A DNA stretch of 64,000 nt, from NCBI GenBank assembly GCA_945875915.1, contig CAMCMT010000001.1:48081-112080 (forward strand), given 5' to 3'. Of this stretch, positions 23,701 to 27,947 are shown piece after piece. The notes beneath the pieces were generated by a model. That model was not told the DNA's origin and searched no databases. It saw only the letters and a list, made by a program, of their open reading frames with translations. Every line of letters begins with the position of its first letter. Position 1 is the first letter of the stretch. The position numbers were made by a program, and so were the translations under genes. Origin of the DNA: Synechococcus sp. UW140. Lineage in GTDB: Bacteria; Cyanobacteriota; Cyanobacteriia; PCC-6307; Cyanobiaceae.

Positions 23701-24032
23701 CAAGACAGTTCGCCAGAGCTGTCCCACTGGCCGAAGCTGGCAAAGATTTCGGCATTGCCGCCTGATCCCACCCGATAGGCGAGCACGATGCCCGGATTGA
23801 GCCCCTGGGAACCTGGACTGCCCGTGCTGGCCTGGGCCCCTGGCCAGAGTTGATCCAGGTAAAGCGCCTGCAGCTTTTCGCCACCAAAGGCCAGGGGCAC
23901 GGTCTGACCCTGGGTCCAGAGCTGGGCCTGGCCATCCCACTGGCACTGCCAGATGGCCCCGTTGTCCGCCAGGAACCCATGGGCGACGCCGTTGGCGTCA
24001 TTGACCACCTGGATGCTGCTGGCGTAGGGCAT
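5775..24032 (-). CDS. giant cell-surface/secreted repeat protein (BNR, FG-GAP, LamG-like, RTX-like, DUF4114)
   Basis: One uninterrupted frame of about 6085 residues. The start is taken at ATG 24032 (MPYASSIQVVND); the extension to 24302 is AT-rich and not protein-like. Approximate layout from that start:
- an unrecognised Gly-rich region at 350-700;
- BNR-like blade sets (NSSSDGG.TW motifs) at 736-1050, 3530-3860 and 4080-4380;
- two tandem beta units (VGDQISGPGIAPGTIITA) near 1760-1880;
- a LamG-like region (DGKWHYVVASY, KATLYVDNELVASQ) near 2200-2275;
- many FG-GAP/VCBS calcium loops (GDINGDG.AD) at about 2700, 3095-3305, 4400-4600 and 5090;
- an RTX-like stretch (GNDTLIGTPQADVIY) near 5140;
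- a Calx-beta-like segment near 5400;
- a terminal DUF4114 (LEDMFGGGDRDFDDQVVGF).
There is no Sec signal, so type I secretion is likely by family knowledge; no exporter is in the window. GC is clearly lower than in the neighbours. Possible roles are adhesion, motility (SwmB-like) or grazer defence. Confidence 0.9.
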   Translation of the reverse strand: MPYASSIQVVNDANGVAHGFLADNGAIWQCQWDGQAQLWTQGQTVPLAFGGEKLQALYLDQLWPGAQASTGSPGSQGLNPGIVLAYRVGSGGNAEIFASFGQWDSSGELSWSAPLQLTNDQLDEQAFSIVPALGSAGGFSLVVQKRQAETPSSTLIDQLGQASADVLAAKVEASLSGERPDSDLYTTPFNLTASASNPGWGVLNSAGSSFSAPITAAPVPSAIAASPIPLGGNTQLSRQQLPTNGSSQPTPTLLTASSPEGGSGGVNDSQAGNYTGKLAGSWGKSGQWRSGMISGSNLTRWEIQFPLQKHEESTGHGHGGSIAHGTTANLEAGSSHNRWQFRWEGSFGIRNIGAGLTSNNTMKLSFGYGDTEHGNSLRSKALADGSEGGFSFTGYVGLGGMLVSQYMYQGSGGLKANVALNPSQKLEEVVTQESVGIDLMGRFRYIAPGANSIKVTLSDFIGYMWSQQVTNEQDIPSWIADFGYYSGMVGNAEKMGKAGYGVLSALGRGGASWFLKTFTGTGLAPKTAGEKAAGEENSGIGDTNKKGFALLNWFNAIYGTALAVTTPVALQGIKGLDTENSSGIQNETELVMRALYHSVIGIELKVENKLEKYLKGAEKGSLEDKLYIAAGAALPLGGFMPLISYYHSFSSGSHKAETQTDSNADGLYPSETTTEAASTSETVYNGSQPGSATPYTYTPSTANNIYLGSGDLSSQSTPVARPVGVAGLGGLGASSTWAPLGSQSTPATPALARIGNTVYIAVQGKSDNYIHWNSSSDGGLTWSTWQQLPSGMTSVLPPSLAVVGGTLYLSYLGDGNNEINITKLVDASSNSWSNQYVIPGQSATYASLIAETVGEGQNLTVYYVSNDSADLILKTTSATPASPSGWSSSTRIEYNNSSGVQTASGPLAVTSYNGQTYIAYQGGTTASPSDLIYITSSAGSSSATDGVYYPVQATFTAASGSGLGLTNSANGLILSYGNASSPNALQFKQLSEQAGKWVVTDSYSKPITASLSNDISILSLDGGNGPALVLAGVNTAASGYGVATSLLAIKEIQSASLKKFTLNRYDLGLNPTSASASGSLPLTLVNAGTGLKDGTYVGVAILGVTISGGLKDAALASFEVLNGSIVPESFQITQAGSYLALPEASSASPASYALLLDVFTDEIANPPNPSNAADGNPFANLPLITVASGASNSPLAVQSIQSIQTISVTPASQPAAVNYPQYNPKTAKTEPQPANNNATYIYSDVAFKLLNQTQQVIAPLNPDVTATVYLNAGVIQRVELSEPLLFVADTGSAAASSNGFSLQLELPQAVVSALPANTAPPTYAVNPQSLALNNFVEDEQFSGQSGAANAGVYLSAGLSDQLPLYSPMGAWPVQNRVTYVATDANGTQSLVYLNGLLKSTGGGFTPEAATTAAELALADIFTNHDILFTAASAPSAATIAGPASSTYANKTFVAWVEASDPVIPMGSSSAADNFQAFMDAFYGDQRINYRINTGGNTWVAPDLAELYHPEGAIIRNLQVVNVADPNQSGQERTLLVWTEASIAAIKGAVESFGSSGSISTPIPTSIKVGWLNPNPQSYQWADLFADANGQSTIQSTIQTIPWDPTRDVGLGIDDISVASLSLLAAGANGSMVETPVISWSQDVRTPYRQSVLNDKPSIYLDLGQLQAGVNAINIGETKDTSTTATFASDTGLSFAIQGALPASQASAVQNSDGTGVLTTGMGTRNSSISQILNNIPAGDLTSIPDPIALFTGSINSSNGSNGTITTLTVTSLTQGSLNVGDVISGPGIAAGTLITAVNNFDTKSGTGSFTLNNSQPVASTSMIGTPNVGVCTFTGSIADTLLTVNSLTQGHLYVGDQISGPGIAPGTIITAINTFDATNGTGTYSINTPQEVKASTLVSTPGLPTAPYTIEFWAQMQPASNANGAGLVALGQPSTEAIGKSMAPANWLLTSSFVVNQITYSEAAARGLIDAIPPSVSDPGNAVYGWGWAVLAQGANDTAIEGGTGGSNLYSNAVQINNFVSGSTLEGVDSFLQAYSLDSADLQGLNGTSASTIAQVPLTQLQFSTAIDSVGNQPNSSLNAIELDTSSAVLNEGLVLNSTVTGNNSLSTMFNNLWEFQLKTGEAKVNFSLAPSLSDTPSATPSALTSESYSGYKLDFTVIPGTAVSVNSDGHFVFDVGAKTSLSSAQLASSSDFRDGKWHYVVASYLPAYQSYNVEGNITQLPGMSGKATLYVDNELVASQVNVLDAYAPVSPNDQAVLLANNVGGAIDQLAFYGKALSSVDITANTSELWPAPSASDALGLLSTAGYGIANHTPDLGAIPGGVNAHWYARKVNPNDALLGTYYSTFTPDGKGGGSWTPASNFNPSLQVQATLPSAAPHKGVQDALVIAIPTSALTTNPVNDLLTGVTVTLTNNEDNSKATLQLTPEQVLLGSNSLQSLQPFATADNFLYTVMTDAPSFNLLISKDQLPHAATNSNPNSYYADQYTATYALNFVEQSAGSPSVSYQISSPSSVVLNQNVSSVLSADTLSSGQLAASQKHSQALATASVIEQAPLQLKYIDSGEILTSSSTAAAAAGSGSVATPAPSFGTSQVVGSFASSGITNGWLAIAQPQSSNAISNPAGRIWIQYTGQSTKGIPSSTAAQAPSTWLNALSQSNFSPDVPNLPLLGAAYNASSAGGLLIQADPTVGWGENFGQTMLVADVNDDGVDDLVIAAPQANGGGRVYIIDGNWIAANLTSANGNTILNLANPNGIGKYVTVLAPSSASSPDNSSAAGFGSALAYNSSSKTLWIGAPNYLSQLNPNDATNLQPIGALYSYISSSQTWGTGVASTLSDPILGTGGSATSIELSGTATTIYWGSQFGSAIAVDSTSGAMAVSAPGVCAALVYSGTEGVQQQVTNGSMKPSDTYGDGALIKIQLPGTGDLPNVSTANGTTASAFVDIVSQDKSAQKQNGGEETTYMQNLKALQVDTIAKATVFNNQALQVNAVGAVYLFNSSSTSPAPANASSTYYGPNPWNVLGASGFGSSLAFSDLANTNKAAILAVGADQTGGSGAVYFIDTSSQPKSTLGDNQYLAHLASGLTLYGAQAQDHFGNGLVNLGDTNNDGYDDVLIQAFNASSGAGNGYVLFGSDNLIDYKDVNNLGSGNVAKGSAGHIKQASGSSFTASLLTELGDGLSSNTGQGTFGAGDINGDGLADIPLGSGPNGSAYLTWGHPYLEAITNLQLDKLASNTGYMLDGLAKTNQGSLRSIGDFNGDGYGDFISIQAGPVLTTVRLELGANTQEVLADYPYNFYSFTVSNDTQISAAGDINGDGFADIALLLNQDLSSTSQGAGSTVGVLYGRLTQELPVGSGFGYLSPVNSSSQPLTALPGVAVSGGLSDAQPAIISVGNLLYSVVKGDEASSLWFAQSSDAGQTWTGWTDLTASQSGLASNFAPSLAYFNNKLYLAFLNTDETPALSISSWDPSSNTPVAWTTPTALSDGSDLTSFSSKYSPQLIDRGDALGVVWVDATTGTLSASYSITPDQATALGGLAAPISWSPLDGGSSPATPALARIGNTVYMAVQGNGGNTIYWNSSSDGGETWGPVWNNLPAGMTSAYPPSLAVVNGTLYLSYLDGNKEINITSLVDAGLNSWSTQYVIPGQSATYASLVAETVGTDQQQLAVYYVSNDSTDRILKAYSTTPGGSTATGWTTDIQIQYNTITGTGTESVTTYGNQTASGPLAVTTYEDQTYIAYLGGTTTSPSNTIYVTTSAGSSAGSDGTYFPVQSTFTAASGSGLGLTNAANGLILSYAKAGSPNTLQLKQLSQQAGQWVTTDSYAESLPTSLSSDVSILSLDGDSGPGLVLAGINTSGSTSSYGVQTSLLYPVNSDTSWNTPRQLLERVAVNGTTVYQPIVATAAPSLTWLGQDAVVAVNNSGTVNVYGAIPSSLSWQLASSFTAASGSSPISTAPVLATTDTGLALTYGTSDGAITLNRLNLLNSQGDVLADPQPWSSTVLNQANGGLSSNLATVPLSVDGALLLANVRSANDQIWLNAVPSLGDQASTTWLNTTVQLGSNLGQRAGTQNTVGAFVAGNWSSSNIGGGTPAQASVAYGNDTVYVAVTGDPNTFTTGSGRNETTTTQYLLYYNSSSDNGTDWAGWKSLDSSIESNQQPSIALFNGVLYICYIAYGSGNLDMVYSSNGGSSWSNATTIVDKATSVSMIGEGDNLAIYYTNGDYDIQKIFTRSPSSNSGWTTTNVNYGDDLSQTASSQLALTRFNGQTYLAYQGGTQSSPSNDIYLFTATDTVSNSTTSSNWTELSTPAGINPNHNGIGLTSNDQGLILTYTDTSAATLASIQMSNADVNSWVSQQNSEVLASNVGYTPLITNSATIPLLIVGVATNSDINVQQNQIPVVLNAELTGSSLSALGDINGDGMDDLLVTANNVAFAPNGEFDSTEAQLVTGVRFVLGSGSAQSLIANNSASASEQTVQIAAPSNNSPQILGSTPAAMLNGAGQLSLNSVTGRYLNQISSTAPTPLSSAVITATSSDVASLQQLFANAKVDSSTSLTGKSTNLSGSLALQTLGGYGDLNGDGSIDYLAADGLHQIATAGGGTNFFSLWSIRAAGDVNGNGVDDVLLSLVPQGPAYVPNQDGTPSAIESVLVDGSLFKVDPTTNTFSLSNLRSPLDPYNKGEIYDVNSTSNSQYLPLLQNWFDPIHLFEPGTLSGASVGTAAGVGGAQTKTPPAAVVDELGNASLIFPGVTSGSGIWMATLSNSTGSWTQFKLTGSNTTSTSNMNGIDYLKSPSAVFYEGSLYLAYVDSSGYLYIAFTKAATNGQPVDYSTADWTAYQVITTNASNQQVDESSRYSPALAVEEGRLALYFASNNGSTGSSNDDGVTQDLRYLYSNNPDATTPSWGIAQASSSSANATNSSPAPYVGESTTLNFATTDTYAISSGISATTYQGKTVLAFTGNGGGAGNNEFVIRLATAPSASPGPSDDWLYWSSAQSTNYQYGNGSIGLTTDQSLLYVTPASGYLKSQVYALSPVAATPGSYSLGTGYAGPGSLNGWGNPAIFMQQGMPMLAWADNSNYLQASELTLTVGAPNQQSLAGYSLDGNIDVNGDGFTDILLSDPSDPAMGLDNQYVLFGGDYLNIASQVGSPGNDTLIGTPQADVIYTLSGADVVQSKGGLDVIYTGSGDDQISIADNAFVRIDAGSGFDQLLLRGQAGQSYDFTLNVAEPQYFAGTKLKDIELISSVDYGSNTLSFDAAAINAINPDRILFLIPDAADFINLSAEFDPNDSFDTSYGGSLWYAYSAGPAGTTNPTLAYVRVPDGETASSWLSTQVSSGGPSSASLQSSVAFSSAQDASAPLSTAALAASSLQSPSSSGAAPAAANPSMVAGSTSFGDGLTITAYRTTPGSGLARFQISRSGDLSRSQLISYVSSSVNSSAEPGRHYTPVAGLSRLEAGQSTADITVPVDGAAMAALRNGTLSLEVAELDDLGQKQIHLLLDVDPSSAGLRPVLSGLNLQLDDSGLAPSIGFRADINKAASPNALASTLSLKVLRRQSADSSTSDPKTRVQNLVISEGALTKFDQDGLDNDQVELQFSLDATKGSIQLQAANPLKQSLVLSKLDPARKSITVGIDLTTTSLDALPIINLPTGVMAVLNKTAVDFTVSADGNGQAKLFLDLTQVGDDLVISVDDNQGGRKRKANTQLVYYGIDPDDGTLSSLTYNARHRAGARFYDTDGDGIADFVSLTFVDGGLGDTGPGGDGQIHDPSTAGVVNLTNVKLIATGKTLLAADTSNIAPASLVLNASLNGRAATSNQIGYVVLDASDTWTFDAIFADLTELRSRAQTLFSTLESSDVTLATGTSLNREILLINGQSLRFFEVVDSSLDLLSSASDSRLQIFSSVGQANGPVAFSSLSGVSLSLALVTDRDQGLNALIGQEQGLAPILDFTGFTAEQQIGCSLSLAREASFDAVTGFYRALDINGTVWIDPSDLSKGTITPGQAGTTAAAYGVAALKNRVDSLTGLQVGNRQTSTRESITLQEISYLAPIAQVNGNTFVAFASGNADGIAHFVTLANNTFGLEDMFGGGDRDFDDQVVGFAFRAVTTVI
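12461..13440 (-). repeat. copy B of a ~330-residue internal duplication in the giant gene
   Basis: The translated segment shares long near-identical runs with 20884-21825. Examples are PATPALARIGNTVY, PPSLAVV.GTLYLSYL, YVIPGQSATYASL, TFTAASGSGLGLTN.ANGLIL and SLDG..GP.LVLAG. Several runs also match closely in DNA, for instance at 13378-13410 against 21768-21800. The order of blocks is the same in both. This is an internal tandem-domain duplication now about 7.5 kb apart. Confidence 0.85.
18405..18745 (-). repeat. two tandem beta-repeat units in the giant gene
   Basis: Two adjacent units of about 70 residues share the pattern LTVxSLTQGxLxVGDxISGP, then GIAxGTxITAxNxFD and GTGxxxxN. In the DNA they appear at about 18405-18522 and 18624-18745, with matching stretches around the repeated ATGCCxGGxCC. 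They are probably an elongated beta-structure linker. Confidence 0.7.
20884..21825 (-). repeat. copy A of a ~330-residue internal duplication in the giant gene
   Basis: Partner of the segment at 12461-13440, near residues 736-1050 of the protein. It begins with APLGSQSTPATPALARIGN and ends with LVLAGVNTAASGYGVATSLL. A third, more diverged relative lies near 10890-11800 (QTYLAYQGGTQSSPSNDIYL). The unit looks like a set of BNR-type beta-propeller blades. Confidence 0.85.
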
Positions 24033-24567
24033 GGCGACTTTTTTGATTATTAATTCGAACTTACAGCACATCTGCTTCTGGCCATACCCCCCATTCAGAG
24101 GGGGGGCAAGCAAACTCACGAATCGCGGAATTTCTTCGACTTTGCTTTTACGCCCCAAGCCAATGCGCTTCCCCAAGAAAATACTTGCGTTATATGCAAT
24201 AATCGACCCGGCAGCATCAATTGTTATTCTTTGATCTTCGCTACCTCGTCTATTGCGCTTATCAACATCTTGCCGAGGCGAGTGTAGCCTCTCTGGCTGC
24301 ATCGTAGATTCGTCTTTCGGCTGAAGACTAAGACCACCAAATTGAGCTTACTCTTTAGCTATTTTGGCACCCAGAATACAGTGCCCACAGCCGGAGTGCG
24401 CTGTTCGCTTGATAACCCTTCGGCCCTAGCCACCCTGCCATTTAGAACATGCCTGACCCACGTCTCGCTATCAAGTGAGACGTCAATAATCAAGACAGCA
24501 CACATCAATCAAGGCAGAGCGCTGGCCTGGGGCCTGCCTTGATCCAGTGGGCTTGGGCCTCAGGACT
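24033..24567. other. AT-rich upstream region of the giant gene with two hairpins
   Basis: About 530 bp without a convincing gene. It is much more AT-rich than the surroundings near 24033-24250 and probably holds the promoter and leader of the giant gene. It contains a 10-bp stem with one G-U pair and a 4-base loop at 24460-24483 (arms ACGTCTCGCT and AGTGAGACGT), and a separate hairpin at 24508-24543. I could not assign a promoter with confidence. Confidence 0.6.
24508..24543 (-). terminator. hairpin after the LuxR-type regulator gene
   Basis: A perfect 10-bp inverted repeat (ATCAAGGCAG at 24508-24517, CTGCCTTGAT at 24534-24543) begins 25 bases past the stop of the regulator gene on the minus strand. 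No T tract follows it, so termination is only probable. Confidence 0.4.
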
Positions 24568-25209
24568 TTAGGGCTGAGTGAGGGAACCCTGGACCCGGAG
24601 CAGGCCCCGCTCGATGGCTGCGCCCACCAGCTGGGTGCGGTTCCTCACCCCGAGCTTCCCCAACAAGTTATTTGTATAGTCCCGCGCCGTACTTTCGGCG
24701 ATCCCAAGACGGCCAGCGATCTGGCGATTGGTTAAGCCCCGGCCAATCTCGGCGAGGGTTTCCTGCTCCCGAGGGGTCAACTTCAGCCCAGGGGAATGGG
24801 CTTGCGCCCTCTCCTGGAGGATCCAGGGCAAGGCCGGATCTTCATAGCGCTGGCCTAAGGCGATCGCTTCGAGGGCGCCAATCAGGCAGCCGCTGCCGAA
24901 GCTTTCGATCCGCAACAGGCCGTCCACCTGGCCAAAGGGGAACTGGCCGGGCTGAAGCCACTCGGTGGAAGCCACCAGGAGCAGCACCAACGGGGGCGTC
25001 GGCAGCCCGCCCAGCTCCGCCACCAGGGCTTCGCCATGGTCGGGAGCGATCGAATCGACGGCGATCAGCAGGCAGCGTTCCGGCTGACTAGCAATCACCG
25101 CCACCACCTCTTCGGCGGTGATGCAGCTGCCGATCATTTTTGGCACGTCCGCTGTGAGGGCCGCCCTAGCCATCAGGTGGGCCTCGAGCCAGGAGCCGGA
25201 AGCCCCCAC
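24568..25209 (-). CDS. LuxR/NarL-type response regulator
   Basis: The C-terminal 60 residues form a clear LuxR-type helix-turn-helix (LTPREQETLAEIGRGLTNRQ, then IAGRLGIAESTARDYTNNLL). The N-terminal part is a receiver-like domain in which LLIAVDSIAPDHG may hold the phospho-acceptor Asp. The first beta strand and acidic pair of a classic receiver are missing with this start. The frame stays open for 38 codons upstream, right back to the chlI stop codon. The only conventional start there is GTG at 25209; an ATT at 25287 would give a fuller N-terminus. It follows chlI on the same strand and is probably cotranscribed. Targets are unknown; no histidine kinase is adjacent. Confidence 0.82.
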   Translation of the reverse strand: MGASGSWLEAHLMARAALTADVPKMIGSCITAEEVVAVIASQPERCLLIAVDSIAPDHGEALVAELGGLPTPPLVLLLVASTEWLQPGQFPFGQVDGLLRIESFGSGCLIGALEAIALGQRYEDPALPWILQERAQAHSPGLKLTPREQETLAEIGRGLTNRQIAGRLGIAESTARDYTNNLLGKLGVRNRTQLVGAAIERGLLRVQGSLTQP

Positions 25210-25323
25210 CAGGTTCCAGGGACGCAGCAGGGCGTTGACGCGTTCAGCGCGGGCCCGGAAGCCTTGATCGCCCAGGTTGAACTTAATGGCTGGCCCCCCC
25301 TGCAGCGCGGTAGTGACAGCCGA

Positions 25324-26412
25324 TCAGGCCGCAAGCGCCAGCTCAAACTCGCGCCGATCGGCGCTCACCGCCCGCTCGAACACCTTGCAGAACATCTTGA
25401 CGACCCGATCGCCGGAGTCGATCTGCTCGAGCGGATCCTTGCGTAGGCGGTGGCGTAGGCAGCAGGCCACCACCCGGGCCACGTCCTCTTCGCCCACCTC
25501 GGCGCGGCCCTCAAAGGCGGCCAGGGCCCGGGCCGCCCGGTTCGTCACAATGTCGCCGCGCAGGCCATCCACATCCAGCTCGCCGCAGATGGCCGAGATG
25601 CGCAGGCGCAGGTCGTCGTCGATCGCCACCTGGGGCAGCAGTTGCTGGGCCGCCACCACCCGGGCCTGGAGGGCATCCTGGGTGGCCTGCACCGCGTCAT
25701 TGAAGCGGTCGGGGTCCTGGTCAAAACTGGTGCGCTGGTCCACCACCTGCACCCGTAATTCCGGATCGCGCACGGTGCGCACCTCCACGCTCATGCCAAA
25801 GCGATCGAGCAGCTGGGGACGCAGCTCGCCCTCTTCGGGGTTGCCGGAGCCGATCAGCACAAACCGGGCCGGGTGCCGCACCGACACGCCTTCGCGCTCC
25901 ACCGTGTTCCAACCCGAGGCGGCCGAATCGAGCAGCACGTCCACCAGGTGGTCGTCGAGCAGGTTCACCTCATCCACATAGAGGAGGCCCCGGTTGGCCT
26001 TGGCCAGCAGGCCGGGCTCGAAGGCGCGCACGCCCTCGCTCAGGGCCTTTTCGATGTCGATCGTGCCGCAAAGGCGATCTTCCGTGGCGCCCAGGGGCAG
26101 GTCCACCATCGGCACCTGGCGCGGTTCCACCGGCAGGGTTTCGCCCGCCTCGGCCCGCTGGCGCACCTCGGCGCTCTGCAGGTCGGGATCGTCGGGGGAG
26201 CTGTTGTAGGGATCGCCCGCTACCACAGGGATCTCGGGCAGCAAATCGGCCAGGGCCCGAATCGTGGTGGATTTGCCCGTGCCCCGGTCGCCCATGATCA
26301 TCACGCCGCCGATGCGTGGATCGATCACGTTGAGCAGCAGGGCGAGCTTCATCTCTTCCTGGCCAACGATGGCGGTGAAGGGGAAGACCCGGCGCTTGCG
26401 GGCTGGCGTCAC
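25324..26412 (-). CDS. chlI: magnesium chelatase ATPase subunit I
   Basis: ChlI is the AAA+ motor that, with ChlD and ChlH, inserts Mg into protoporphyrin IX, the first committed step of chlorophyll synthesis. Visible motifs are FPFTAIVGQEEMKLALLLN at the N-terminus, Walker A GDRGTGKSTT, Walker B LLYVDEVNLLDDHLVDVLLD, and the sensor region VLIGSGNPEEGELRPQLLDR. The start is GTG at 26412 (VTPARKRRVFPF), giving 362 residues, the usual length. The longer frame to 27234 reads through the upstream gene in a non-coding frame and is rejected. The regulator gene downstream is in the same frame, directly after the TGA. Confidence 0.97.
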   Translation of the reverse strand: MTPARKRRVFPFTAIVGQEEMKLALLLNVIDPRIGGVMIMGDRGTGKSTTIRALADLLPEIPVVAGDPYNSSPDDPDLQSAEVRQRAEAGETLPVEPRQVPMVDLPLGATEDRLCGTIDIEKALSEGVRAFEPGLLAKANRGLLYVDEVNLLDDHLVDVLLDSAASGWNTVEREGVSVRHPARFVLIGSGNPEEGELRPQLLDRFGMSVEVRTVRDPELRVQVVDQRTSFDQDPDRFNDAVQATQDALQARVVAAQQLLPQVAIDDDLRLRISAICGELDVDGLRGDIVTNRAARALAAFEGRAEVGEEDVARVVACCLRHRLRKDPLEQIDSGDRVVKMFCKVFERAVSADRREFELALAA

Positions 26413-26495
26413 GGTGGGCTGGCTAGGTGGTCTGGGGATTGTTTCACAGCTGGTTGGGCCGGGCTGGCCCCTGGGCCTAGCGCCGCTGGCGCGGG

Positions 26496-27947
26496 CTAGG
26501 GCTGGATCGGCCCGGGCGCCTGGGGCCGGGCCGCTCCCGAAGCCGCGGCCGGGCCACTGGCCGCTGGGCTTGCGGTGGAGCTGGCAGGCGGAGCCAGGGG
26601 CAGCAGGCTGAGCACCTGGGGCGGGGTGGCATCGGCCGGATAGATCAGCCGCAGCCGCAGTTGCCGTTGGCCACCTGGAGCCAGGGTCACCGTGCCGAGA
26701 CTGGGGCCCGGTTGACCGGAGCGCAGCACCAGGTGGAAGCCTTCGCGCCCCAGGGGTTTGCCCTCGGGGCCATCGAGCCCAGCCACCTCCACAGTGCCGC
26801 GGAACCAGATCGAGCCACCAGCCCCCTGGCGGAACTTGAGGCCGCCCTGGGGTTGGTCGCCCTTGAGGGGCGATTCCAGGGCCAGCTGCAGGCCCACGGG
26901 CCGGCCCGTGTCGTTGCGCAGGGGCAGGCGCAGGTCGTATTCGACGCCGTAGTTGCCGTGGGCGGCCCAGGCCGTGCCGGGGTAAAAGGCCTTGAGCTCC
27001 GCCGTTTGCACCTGGCCGGTGCCATGGCTGCCGCGCACCAGGGAGCTGATCGGCCAGGAGATCGGCGCCCGGCTCACCGACAAAAAGGGCTTGCCCGGAT
27101 CGGTGATCTGGCCGCGCCAGAGGCTGCCGATCTGGACCCCACTGACCCGGGAATAGGCGAAGGGGCCCGAAGCGCCCCGGGCTGTGGCGGTGAGCTCCTT
27201 GGGGCTGGGGGGGCCATTGAGCAGGGCCTGCCACACCTCAGGGGGCGGTGGCTGGTCGCCGCCGACGCTGGCCAGGGTGGCCAGGCTGACGGGACCACTG
27301 CTTTCGAGCCGCAGTTGCAGGTTGATGCCATTGAGCAGGGGGCTGAGGCCCTTCACCGGAATCGGCAGCACCAGCAGGGGGGTGAGCTGGCCGGCCGGCA
27401 GGCTCCAGCGCTGGGGCAGCTGGGGACTGGTCTGCTGGCTGAGCAGTTCGGTTGTGACCCGATCCCCCGGGCCGGCGTAGGTGCTGCCGTCCTGGGGCAG
27501 CAGGGGGGGCAGGGGCAAAAACGGGGCTGAGGCCTGGCCTGGTGACGGGGCCTGGGACAGGGATGTGGCCCCGGAAACCAGCCGCAGTTGCACCGGCGCC
27601 GCCTGGCGCGGCATCGCCACCACCGCCAGCCAGAGGGTGGACTCCAGGGTCTGGGGAGTGCCCGCGTACACGTGGTGGCTGAACAGGTCGAAGCGGCCGT
27701 TCAGGGGAATGTTGAGGTGGGCATCGGGGAAGGGCCGACCCTTGCCCTCGAAGGTGGACAGCAGGATCCCGGGCTCGAGAATCAGCTCCGGGTTGTTGTC
27801 ATTGACCATCAACACCGGATCCAGTCCCCCAGGCAGGGGCGCCACCTGCTGGGGCCTCAGCACCGTTGCGGCAGCGGCCGGACTAGCCGGAAGGGCCTGG
27901 GCCATTAGGGGCGCCGGCGCAGCCTGGGCAAGGAGGAACGGAATCAT
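26496..27947 (-). CDS. DUF3370 family exported protein
   Basis: A 483-residue cyanobacterial protein of the DUF3370 family. It starts with a short hydrophobic leader (MIPFLLAQAAPAPLMAQALP) that looks like a signal sequence. The family core follows (NNPELILEPGILLSTFEGKG, then FPDAHLNIPLNGRFDLFSHH). Later sections such as SRVSGVQIGSLWRGQITDPG fit a beta-rich periplasmic or outer-envelope protein. The C-terminus is an Ala/Pro tail. No biochemical function is known to me. It overlaps the serine hydrolase gene upstream by 4 bases. Confidence 0.85.
   Translation of the reverse strand: MIPFLLAQAAPAPLMAQALPASPAAAATVLRPQQVAPLPGGLDPVLMVNDNNPELILEPGILLSTFEGKGRPFPDAHLNIPLNGRFDLFSHHVYAGTPQTLESTLWLAVVAMPRQAAPVQLRLVSGATSLSQAPSPGQASAPFLPLPPLLPQDGSTYAGPGDRVTTELLSQQTSPQLPQRWSLPAGQLTPLLVLPIPVKGLSPLLNGINLQLRLESSGPVSLATLASVGGDQPPPPEVWQALLNGPPSPKELTATARGASGPFAYSRVSGVQIGSLWRGQITDPGKPFLSVSRAPISWPISSLVRGSHGTGQVQTAELKAFYPGTAWAAHGNYGVEYDLRLPLRNDTGRPVGLQLALESPLKGDQPQGGLKFRQGAGGSIWFRGTVEVAGLDGPEGKPLGREGFHLVLRSGQPGPSLGTVTLAPGGQRQLRLRLIYPADATPPQVLSLLPLAPPASSTASPAASGPAAASGAARPQAPGPIQP

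Noticed and set aside
25324..27234. 636-residue frame as a fused chlI protein
   Set aside because: The first 270 residues cover the DUF3370 gene in another frame and are Pro/Gly/Arg filler. The GTG at 26412 gives the normal ChlI length.
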